Under the pieces are notes generated by a model, which was not told where the DNA came from, did not search any database, and saw nothing but the letters and a program-made list of their open reading frames with translations. Positions 34,374 to 43,933 of a DNA stretch of 64,000 bases are shown piece by piece (position 1 is the first letter of the stretch; the number at the start of each line of letters is the position of its first letter). This DNA comes from Sarocladium kiliense (Eukaryota > Ascomycota > Sordariomycetes > Hypocreales > Sarocladiaceae). A program made the position numbers and the translations under genes. The stretch spans positions 5,890,001-5,954,000 of the forward strand of contig JAUZTG010000029.1 of assembly GCA_030734395.1 (NCBI GenBank), given 5' to 3'.

Positions 34374-34768
34374 GTGGTGAGAAACGTGTAGGATAGGCGT
34401 AAGATTATGAATTACAACAGAGCGAGGATTGCGATTTTGATCAGTCTAATATTCCTGACTTAGAGGTTCTTACGTGCCTAACTAGCTATGATATCCATAC
34501 GGATGTATTTGAATGCTCGTATGCACCCACAGGGATATGTTTAAATGTATGCATGAAGATTAAGATATTTCAGAGATGCTCTTCTAGATAGACTTGTAGA
34601 ACTTGTACGAGTATTTTTCGTTTCGGGTGGAATTGAAGGATTTATTCATCTATATACCAATTCGACCAAGGCGTTCATAGTTTTACAGAACCAGCAGTGG
34701 TTGCAAGCTGTCTAACGATTCGCGGTACAGAGCCCCTAGACTTACTGGAACAATTTGTGTCGACACCC
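34374..34768. other. Convergent 3' intergenic region
   Basis: About 395 bp of AT-rich sequence between the regulator stop and the permease stop. No coding pattern. Confidence 0.45.
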
Positions 34769-36857
34769 TTAGAACAGCTTCTCTAAGACCTTGTCTTTCA
34801 GATTTTTCGGCGCACTCTCGCGCTCGAGGCGGTAGTGCTCAGATAAGGCATCGAAGAAGTCGAAACCAGAGTGAAGGTCGATGTCCTTGCTACGGTGGAA
34901 CCGGGTGCGTTTGATGACCTTCCAGGCGATCCCAATCACAGCCGCAAACGCAATGATGCCGTAGTTGAAGATGAAGGTCGATACCTGCCAGTTGCCATGG
35001 AGGAAGACCGCGTAACCCTGCACCCAGAGGAAGAGGAACGACCACCCAAATGCCCAGTACCCCGCGAATGGCTGCCACCGCGATACTACGGGTAGGAATG
35101 TCTTCCTATCAATGCCCTGGGCCTTCATGGCGTTGTTGAAGCGTATCCACGTCAGAGACATGATGGTCCAGTAAAACATGGCAGACGCGGTGCTGAAGTT
35201 CAGCAGCCAGTTCAGCACCACGGAACTGCCTGACCCCAGGGCTAGGTAAGCCAGGCAAGAAAGCAGCATAACGACGATGACAGCCATATCCGGCACGCCG
35301 TGCTTGTTTAGGCGGCGCAGGAATCTTGGAGCCTGACCCTCCAGTGCCAAGGCGTGCAGGGCTCGCGAGGCGTTGAAGGTGAAGTTGATGCCGCCGGAGA
35401 CAACGAAGGTGAGCAGACAGCTGGTGACGATGGATGGCATGATCGGGATATTGAGGCGCTGCATGGCGATTACGTACGGCGACCCGCCTGCAAAGCCTCC
35501 GGTGCCAGCGGTCAGCTTCGGATCGTTGGATGGGACGAGGATGCCAACGCAGATGCAGCCGCCGATGCAGAAGAGGATCAGGCGGTATATGATGGTCCTG
35601 AATGCGCGCGGGATGACACGGCGGGGATCCTTGGACTCGCCGGCCACCATCGAGAGGTACTCCGGTCCTCCAATACAATATCCGGCGACGTTGACGCCGT
35701 TGACAAACGACTGAAGGCGTGTTGGCGCGGTGTCGCCGACCCATGGCCCGGGATTCTTCCAGTACCGGAAGCCGAAACGGTCGTGCAGGGGATTGCCGCC
35801 AAGCATGACAATAAAGGTGAACAGCATAAGACCGATGGCGAGGAGGATCTTGACGAATGCTACCCAGACTGAAATCGGGGAGGGGGGTCAGTAAGACTAG
35901 TATAAAGAACAAGGTATCCCGGGGTGGACGGACATTCAAACTCGCCAAAGAGGTCTGCTCGATATACGTTGATCAAGAAGAAGAAAATCAGTGTGGCTAC
36001 AAAAATGTTAGCCCAGGACGGCGTTTTGACTCAACAATGAGGTATTGGTTTACCTGAGATGAGGATGGCGGGTGACTGGTCGTATCCCCAGTAGGTAACG
36101 ATGGTGTTTATGATAGTTGCTTCGAACATAACGTAGGATACCATGACAAACTTAGAATGCAGTGTGAGCTTCTGCCAAGCAGGACTGACTGGTTTCAAAC
36201 TGAACTCACAAAGTAGTTCCACCCAGCGGCCACTCCAACGGCTGGATCGATCATGCGCCCGGCTAGACGGATGGGAGCGCCATCGATAGGCAATAGTGAC
36301 ACAATCTCGAGTTCTGCCAGGGGCACATCATCAGCATATGAGACAAAAGGATCCTTGGGCAAAGGGGCTGGCCTTACGGCACTGCGCCATGGAGAAGATA
36401 ACAGATCCCCAGAGGAGGAAGCCGACCAACAGGGCAAGTGGCCCGGCGAGAAGACCCTTGCCGATACTCACGAAGAGAGTGCTATAAAAATCCCCGTCAG
36501 TATTCTAAGGTGCATGGTTCCGTGTTATGATGACAGGTAGGAGACTGACTTTCCAATAGCACCGGCGACGGCGAATAGCTGGATTTGCCTGGAATTCAAC
36601 CGGCGATGGTTGACTGAGTGCTGAACCAGGGTGTCCATGTCCACGCCACCCCCGTTGGGAGACTCGTCGTCGTTTAGGTCCTTCGTATTTTGATGCAGTG
36701 TCAGTCAAGCAAAGGTACTCTGAGTGATCGATAGGAGGAGAGAGGTTGGGCAAACCATTTGTCCAATTGCAATAGACGAATGCTGGTGAAGATTCGATTC
36801 AGCCTCCTTCGTGACAAGATCACTAGCACCATCGCGAGAACTTGTTGTGCGCTCCAT
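34769..36857 (-). CDS. Amino-acid permease (APC superfamily, YAT type)
   Basis: Seven exons on the minus strand: 36756-36857, 36550-36680, 36378-36481, 36210-36313, 36054-36150, 35934-35996 and 34769-35868 (566 aa, phase-consistent). The hydrophilic N-terminus leads to RRLNSRQIQLFAVAGAIGN-TLFVSIGKGLLAGP, the conserved start of TM1 in fungal amino-acid permeases. Exon joins then give QLEIVSLLPIDGAP, AAGWNYF, FVMVSYVMFEATIINTIVTYW and GEFEFWVAFVKILLAIG. The last exon has CIGGPEYLSMVAGESKDPRRVIPRAFRTI, the YAT-family loop. Twelve membrane helices are expected. It imports an amino acid with protons at the plasma membrane; the substrate is unknown. Six introns of 53-75 bp. Its neighbours (dioxygenase and DUF1989) suggest uptake for a nitrogen-compound pathway. 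Confidence 0.9.
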
Positions 36858-37732
36858 TGTGCTGTGCTGTGTTGCCTGCAAGCAAAGTAAGGGGGAGGTA
36901 GGGTTCAATCTGCGGAAGTATCTGGGGTAGAGCAGATGCTTGGCTTGTAAGTCTGCAGTGAGCAGCACATGGTCATTTTAAGTCTCGCACCGATGAGAGC
37001 AACAAAGTGACAGTCAGGGCTAGGCCGGACGCATTTCTATGCTCATCATCACGAGTCACAACTCGCACTGGACGGACACTGTGCGGTGTGGGCCCCGGAG
37101 TCTGGCAGCCCCGAGAAAAAGATGCATGGGCCTTGCGGAGGCCACTCCCGATCGTCACCAAGGCGATCGGAGTTGAACCACGATCAATTCACTTATCTAC
37201 GGAGGATCCTTGGGGCGGGTGGTTTCTGTGCCGAGTCAACGTGCTCACGGCCTTATCTTCATTTTAACAAGATAGTTGATGCTGTGGTCCGGGCGCGAAG
37301 TCTCACAAAGATAACGCTAATGGCGGTGGTGGCTATGAGGGTCCGATCCTACCAGAATCACGATAATACAATCTCTTTACGTTGGATCTATTCTAACAAC
37401 ATGACCACGATACGGTACCTCATGGTGGTGGTGTTGGTGAAATATAGACGCTCCGTAATTATCGCCAAATGCGATGTAGCCAAGTGAAAGCTGGGCTTTT
37501 GTCACGTTTTGTCGCAAGGCACCCAAGGTGTGTGGGATTTATCACAACCATAATAGCTACAAGCAGAAGAAATCAGATTCGAGTTGGCTTTTATCATCAT
37601 CCCTATATTCAAGGAGTCGAGATTTGTCTGATACGGCTAAGTGCAACGATTTGTTACAAGCATCCACCAATAGAACTTCATCCAAGTGTAGATTAGGCCT
37701 GAGCGAAGGCAAAGATTGATCTACATAGCAGC
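36858..37732. promoter_or_regulatory. Permease upstream region
   Basis: About 875 bp between the permease start and the dioxygenase stop, both on the minus strand. No coding pattern, and I do not find the 27-bp palindrome here. Scattered CGGA and TCCG triplets occur (for example near 37026 and 37072), without clear spacing. Confidence 0.4.
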
Positions 37733-39206
37733 CTATTTGCCAAACTTCCCAATACCATTGGTGTCAACATGCAAGAATTCCGCGGGGTCCTGGTGATCTC
37801 CTATGAAGCCAACACCGCCGGTGGCCTTGTCTAAAAGGGAATAGTGGTCAGTCAAGCTTGCGTGCGGATAGTGGTACGAGGGAGTATTCTCACAATAGCC
37901 AGTTAGTCTCAGGATATCGTCAGGCAGCTTGCGAGCGATGTCAATAGGAGTGGACAGAATTTCCTGCTGGTCCTGGCGGTAAAAGTCTCGTTGACTGTGA
38001 TAAGACATAATGCTTCAGCAAGAGATTCAATCGGCCATGCCAGCAATTCGTTCAGCCCCGTCGTGCATTCAGAGAACTTACCCAAAGATTGCGAACAGGG
38101 TGCGCACCGCGTCTGGATCGGTCCTCTCGCATTGGTTCGTGCCGCCTCCGTGATATGTCGCTGTGAAACAGAAATAGTGTATCAGTTGCCCGTCTACACG
38201 TATGCTTGCTTTAATGCCTGAGACACACAACTGGCGAGGTACTTACTGCCGAGCGTGAAGAGTGCTGATCCTGGCTCCATCTCTGCGTACGTGCATTCCT
38301 CGACTTTAGGAGCGCGATCAGGCCCCCACAAGTGACTTCCAGGAATGACCGCCGTGGCCTTGTATGCCCATTATCCGTCAATCCATGGTTCCAATGAACG
38401 GGCGAGGGGTCGGTCAACTTACGCCATTCTCGTATGTGCACCTAGAACCTGCAATCAGGCAGCCGACCATGGGAGTAAAAAGAGGATTCTTTGGGTCATG
38501 CAAACTGCCAGTGCCATAATTGACGTCGTCCTGGGGTTGGGTCAGCGACGCTGAACAGAAGTGATTGGAGAAAGCGAACGCTGGCTTACTCTATGGAGCG
38601 GCTGCTTCTCAGCTCCCGGGACCAGGCGAATGGCTGCCGTTGACGAGAGCATGTAACTGCTCTTTCGGCTTGTCTTGTTTGCGCCGTTAAAGCCAATAAA
38701 TTCCCCGCTGAAGAACGACTGATTTAGTTATTTTTATCGCCAGACTTGTATGATCTAAACGACTCTTACTTTAGGAATCGAGCCATGATGCCTTGCCAGA
38801 CCTCTAGGCGGATTATCTTGATGATTTGCTCTGGCATCTTGGCCAAGAGACCCTGAATGTATCACGCATTAGACCTGGGCAACTCAAACACGTGACCAGC
38901 AGGGTAGAATGTACGCACATAGGCACGCTGGGACCCCTCCGGAAAGAAGTCACCCCCAAGATCCTTGTGCGAAGCCTTGGAGTCGTACAGCTTTCCATTG
39001 GAGAAGTGCGGCTCGACTTGTCAATTGCGTTAGTGAACATATTTGTGCTGATAGACTTGGCTTGATCACTCACTCGCACACATCGATTCTTTCAGGAGCT
39101 TGGGCTCCAGGAAGTTGGACACGATGACGCCACCATCTCGAGCTATAGCATCCAGGATCTTGTCCAGGGGCTCAGAGGCGTCGATGGTAGCGAGTTTAGG
39201 CACCAT
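37733..39206 (-). CDS. Phytanoyl-CoA dioxygenase (PhyH)-family Fe(II)/2-oxoglutarate oxygenase
   Basis: Eight exons on the minus strand: 39074-39206, 38919-39016, 38770-38852, 38590-38707, 38423-38530, 38247-38358, 38082-38160 and 37733-38012 (336 aa; lengths sum to a multiple of three). The start MVPKLATIDASEPLDKILDAIARDGGVIVSNFL is the usual PhyH opening. The iron triad is visible as H143-x-D145 (LHRDD) and H221 (TYHGGG), with R237 placed to bind 2-oxoglutarate. VIPGSHLWG and FELPG-type turns fit too. The C-terminus, YRQDQQEILSTPIDIARKLPDDILRLTGY, resembles fungal secondary-metabolism members such as FtmOx1. The substrate is unknown. It is divergent from the DUF1989 gene over a promoter with two palindromic elements. 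Much of it falls in exons too short for simple ORF finding. Confidence 0.87.
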
Positions 39207-39563
39207 TGCTGTGCTGAGAATAGGGATCGGGTGGTAGACACAAAATAGAGGCAGGGAGAATGGTGAGCTTGTCAGACACGCGCAAAACGCCACCTTTAGA
39301 ATCGTCGGTGCTGCAACTTGTGTTTCCAGATATCTCGAGTAAATGCTTTTATAGCTAGTGAACAGACAATGGGTATGTTTTGCACCACACACGAAGGTGC
39401 CTTTCCGACGTCCTTTACAGAGCGCCAAGGCTCCAACAATACCATATGCAACGTGTAAATGACTCTCGAGTCTACAGCTAAGTGCCTCACCTGCTATGAT
39501 TACCTCCCACAACGATCAAATCTAATACAGTTCAGGAGACTCTGGGGAAGGGTGGTGGCACGC

Positions 39564-39590
39564 GTCGGCGGTACCGCCGTAGCTGCCGAC
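39564..39590. promoter_or_regulatory. 27-bp palindromic element, copy 2
   Basis: Arms GTCGGC and GCCGAC are exact reverse complements separated by 15 bp, with GCCGTAGC in the same core position as in copies 1 and 3. It lies 358 bp from the dioxygenase ATG. Confidence 0.68.
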
Positions 39591-39662
39591 ATAGAACATA
39601 TTCGATCGCGATTGGATGCCTCGTGAACCCAGTCCACCTGACCCAAGTAGCATTGGAATATC

Positions 39663-39689
39663 GTCGGCCCCATCGCCGTAGCGGCCGAC
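39663..39689. promoter_or_regulatory. 27-bp palindromic element, copy 3
   Basis: Arms GTCGGC and GCCGAC with a 15-bp core. Extending the arms by one base (GTCGGCC and GGCCGAC) is still perfect. The core differs from copy 1 (31175-31201) at a single base. It lies 283 bp before the DUF1989 ATG. Confidence 0.68.
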
Positions 39690-39971
39690 ATGGGCTCGAC
39701 CCAGAGTATGAACAGCATTGCCATACTGTGCCATGTACATCGTCTTATCGACACTTCAACCCCAGAATATGATCGGTGTTATGCACCGATCAGTGGAAGA
39801 GCACTCTTGTGCAAAAGGCATGCCGCTAACGGGGTCCTCGGTTCTTGATGGCCTATCTTGTCCTGTGGCTATGTCTTTCCGCGAGGAACTGAAACCCATG
39901 ATTTGAGCTTGCTTCATCTGTCGTCCTTCTCCCTAACCAACACCGATCGCAGGTTATTCTTTGATTTGCGA

Positions 39972-40999
39972 ATGTCGCCTCCTGCCATGACAGCTCAAGC
40001 TGAAGAGCCTGGTAATCCTACGCCCAGCTATATCGCCTCAGAGGGCTCGGTCCTTCACGCCAACCGCGCATTCTACACTCGCATCGCAGAGACGACCGCT
40101 CGGGAGCTCATCGGAGACTTCGTCGTGCCCATCCGGAGCGGCCGAGCATGGCGCGTTCCCGCGGGACACGTCTGCCGTATCAGCACTCCTGAGGGTCCCC
40201 AGGTTGGCGACCTCAACATCTGGAACATACAAAATCCGAAAGAGAGGTTCTGGGCGAGCAGGACGAAGCAGTTGCATGCCGCGCACGTGAGCACTTTCGA
40301 TCGACTGTGGAGCTGTCTGCCGTTTTTGAGGCCGATGGTGACGATTACAGGTGACTCGTTGGGAGGGGACAATTATGGAACAGATGCTGTGGGCGGTCGG
40401 GTGCATGATTTGCTCGGCACGCGGTGCGATCCTTATGGTAAGTTTGCCTCCCGAGGCTTTCGTCCATGTGTTTGTTTGGATAAGAAGATCCAAGTTAATG
40501 AGGACCTCATAGTTAACAAAATGTTGACCGGCGATGATTTCGATTACCATTGTCATTCAAACCTCACGAGGGCGATTCTGCCTTGGGGACTAACCGAGTA
40601 CGATGTCCACGATGTGATCAACCTCTTCCAAGTCACAGGACTCAACAAAGACGACAAGTACTTCATGTAAGTGGCCTGAGGGAGCGCCCCCTGTCTTGGC
40701 CAGCAACTACTGACCTCTGGTTGATCAGGCGACCATGTCCCGCAAAACCAGGGGATTACATCGAATTCTTTGCCGAAATGGACGTTCTTATGGCCGTGTC
40801 GACATGTCCCGGTGGCGACCTCTCTGCTTGGGGCTTTGGAGGCGGTGCGGTGGACATGCTTGACACATGCCGCCCCCTCGATGTGAAAGTATGGAAAATC
40901 ACAGATCAGACCTTGCTGGGGGACTGGGAACCTTTTGAGTCGCCAAAGTACAAAGGGCTGCATGGGGTTAGACTGCCCAGTTTCAAGAAGTCCGAGTGA
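39972..40999 (+). CDS. DUF1989 (urea carboxylase-associated) family protein
   Basis: Three exons, 39972-40437, 40513-40666 and 40729-40999 (296 aa). The start at 39972 gives MSPPAMTAQAEEP. Family features are the early beta-rich GRAWRVPAGHVCRISTPEGPQVGDLNIWN, RFWASRTKQLHAAHVS, and after splicing RCDPYVNKMLTGDDFDYHCHSNL. Then come YDVHDVINLFQVTGL and GDYIEFFAEMDVLMAVSTCPGGDLSAWG. In bacteria these proteins are encoded beside urea carboxylase and allophanate hydrolase genes; their activity in fungi is not established. The first intron (75 bp) is a multiple of three and has no stop, so an unspliced transcript would add 25 residues. With permease and dioxygenase neighbours, a nitrogen-compound breakdown role is a reasonable guess. 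Confidence 0.88.
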
Positions 41000-41539
41000 G
41001 GAGAACCGTTCTTCTGGAAGCGGAAACTGAGGTCGCTTATACACTCAGCTAATGCCATCAGCTCCTTGAAGTTATCTTAGCATGAAGAATTGCAACCCAA
41101 AATCTTGTCGAATGCATTATTCTTGGCTGTCCTATCCTTTCTCACTGATTGTTCATTTGGTGTATCTGGTGCTCATATTTGCGCCATCATTAATATATAA
41201 CTTGATCTGACCCATGTACTGCCTCCTCAGCCCAGTTGACATGTGTCTGCTTAGACCTCACGCAGTACCTGACGGAGTGTATATTCCAGAGAAGAATTTT
41301 TATTAAAAATGAAGCTGAAATTCTCTGTCACTGAAATTCTTAAACATAGGGAAGTTCGAAGGCCGTCAACAAAATGAGACACACACGCACGTGCACATTC
41401 ACGTCGACAACATGGACGAAGCAGCCGGCAGGATTAACCTTTAGCCAGGTCCACCAACGACCACGCTTACTTCGAACATCTAATCTATCAATCGCTCCGA
41501 CTTCTACGCATTGATGGCATTAAACGGATCGCAGCAAGA
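41000..41539. other. Intergenic, DUF1989 gene to second regulator
   Basis: About 540 bp with no coding pattern. An out-of-frame ATG at 41514 opens a frame overlapping the first exon of the next gene. No copy of the 27-bp palindrome is present. Confidence 0.4.
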
Positions 41540-43933
41540 ATGCAAAGGTTTCAGGGACGCAATGCTTCGGCTTGTTACAACTGTCATCGTCAAAAGGTCA
41601 AATGTACTGGAGGTAAGTCACAGCAGAGTGCGCCTTCGTGGAACCTCGACCGCGTGCGGCGCGTGACATCTGTCTATACTTCCTATGGGATCCAGCACTG
41701 CCTTGACTCGGTCGGGTAGTCTAATATTGTACTGACACCCTGCAGAGCGCCCATGTCGGCGATGCTCAAGGAGTCGGAAGGACTGCGTGTACCCGGAAGT
41801 CCAAGATAGCATCATTCCCGTACCAGAAACGTACCTACGGAACCTGGACCGCTCACTAAACGAGCTGACCGACGCCATTCGCGTGAACAGGTTCCGCCAT
41901 GCTGGTTTCAATTCATTTGGTTCTTCCTGGAGCCATGATCAAAGGCTTGGGATGCCAGCTCGGTCACAGCCAGGGTACGCCGCTAGGCGAAATGCTCCCG
42001 ATTCACTAGTCGAAGACTCGACCGTGGAGGCCTTCATAAGCAGGTTGAGGGAGGCTGTTGGTCACAGTGAAAATTCGAAGGAGGGCCCTATCAACAGGCC
42101 ACCCGCTGGTAATGAAAACAACCAGGGCACACCTATGTCACTACGGGATCCCGAAGAGGGAAGATCAGCAACTCTTTGTGTGTGAAAACCCTCGTTCCTT
42201 CTCTAAAACTTCTGTACCTTCTAACTCCGACTTGTATTCAGTGAGCAGCGAGATCCTGCCGCTTCTCCCATACTCGTACGCCTCACAACTAGTTGCCAGA
42301 GCAGAACAGGAGTTCGGCGACTGCCATACCTTCCTCCGCAAGTCGTTCTTGAGGCGGTTTCATGCCACATACAGCGGTCACCAGTCGGAGACCCATGACA
42401 GGAAATGGCTCTGTCGTCTCTTCTTCGTTTTGGCCCTCGCGGAATGTACAACAACCACTAAGCGACCAATTCAGCTTACACCGAATGGAGCAGTGGCTAC
42501 GGCATCCCCGACAGAAGACTCTTCTCAATCGAAAGACATGCTCTCTGCTGGAGTCGAGCTTTTCGAGCACGGCCTTGCACTGCTAAATATATCATATGAG
42601 GAGCCCACCGTCGACGATGTCGAGGCTCTGAACTTGGCTGTGAGTGGCACTCTTCCCGGTTTACTTATGGCTGAACTGATCAAAGAATCGCGATCTGTAG
42701 TCCCACTGCTGCTACATCCTGAACCGTCGCATGTCAGCCTATGCGTATGCTGGGCAGAGCGTAAGACTGGCCCATTGCTTAGGTCTGGACCTTCCAGCAG
42801 CGGCGTCCTTGCCTAGCTTAGAGCGAGAACACAGGAAGCGAGTCTGGTGGACTGCTTACTGCGTAGATCGAATGATCAGTACAGAGCTCGCTTTACGTCC
42901 CGCGTATACTGGTGCCGGCCAAGAGCTTGATTATCCAGATTCTGCTGGCTTAACAGCGGAAGAAAAAGAGGAGTTCTTCGACCCAGACTTGCTGACAGCA
43001 CTGATCAAGTTGTGTGACATCAAGGGCGAAGTTGTAAATACTGTCAGTCGGCTAAAACGTAAAGACATCGCAGAGCCATACGAAGTCTTGCGTCAGTGTC
43101 TACAAGGATTAGACCGATGCGGGAGAGAACTGCCCGAGAGAGTCTTTTCTGGAGGTGACTCGCTGCCAGAGAGCCGTATATGCTCGTCTCTCGCGCTGCG
43201 CTATCATCAGGTACGTTGTTGTCTTCATAGTCTTTCCTATCCTGTCTCGTCAACTCAGTCTCATCGGTATTCATTAGTGTTACATCCTACTTCTTCGGCC
43301 CATTCTGCTCCATCAATTCACATTTATGCTCCGCAATGAAATGGTAATTGGAATCTCGGAAGAGCTTTACACCATCAACTACATATGTCTTCAAGCCGCA
43401 CGAAGCAATGCTCGGATTATGCTCGAGTTGGCACAGTCAGGAGAGCTCGGTGAGTGTTGCCCCAGCTACCGCAGCAGCAGGAGAGGAGCCGTGTTACTGA
43501 ACAACAGCTTACGATAGTGAAATACGGTTATTGGGACTCGGCACACCTCTTCTCAAGCCTCACCGTCCTCGCTATAGCTCAGTCCATGCGCAACCATCAG
43601 CCCAACGCCTTCCGCTGCACCGGAGAGGACATGTCGCGCGATGCGGATACATACGGTAAGGGGCGGAGTGTGCTCGTGTACATGGCGGATACAGGGAACA
43701 TGGCCTCAAGGCAGCATCTCAGCATGCTTGAAGAGGTGGAACGACACGGCACTGTGCTCTCTGCGCTCGCAGGTCCTATAGCGGCAGCTCCTCCTGGGAA
43801 CGCCGTGCTGCCTGTGGCATCGTCGGCGGGAGAGGTGGCGGCGGAGATGGAGCTGAATTTCGAGGGTTGGGCGACATTGGTTAGCATGTCTAATCAGGCT
43901 GCTGGCGATGTCGACCCTTTTGCTTTCTTGTAA
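41540..43933 (+). CDS. Zn2Cys6 transcription factor with fungal-specific domain
   Basis: Six exons, 41540-41612, 41746-42177, 42242-42639, 42701-43210, 43278-43449 and 43518-43933 (666 aa, all phases consistent). Exon 1 is only 73 bp and holds half of the zinc cluster. The joined cluster has Cys 12, 15, 22, 28, 31 and 38 (ACYNCHRQKVKCTG-ERPCRRCSRSRKDC). The middle region has SYASQLVARAEQEFGDCHTF and then VEALNLA-SHCCYILNRRMSAYAYAGQSVRLAHCLGLD. The core of the fungal-specific domain follows (REHRKRVWWTAYCVDRMISTELALRP). Intron 1 is long for this window (133 bp). As the second regulator in the 30-44 kb group, it may control or respond to the same pathway; that is inference. Confidence 0.86.

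Larger units (their letters stand above)
39207..39971. promoter_or_regulatory. Divergent promoter, dioxygenase / DUF1989, with two palindromes
   Basis: About 765 bp. It carries copies 2 and 3 of the 27-bp palindrome, placed between 283 and 457 bp from the two start codons, in a position to serve both genes. Confidence 0.6.

Noticed and set aside
35109..35948. 279-codon frame on the same strand as the permease, other phase
   Set aside because: Arg/Pro/His-rich shadow of the permease exon; the permease frame gives membrane helices and family motifs.
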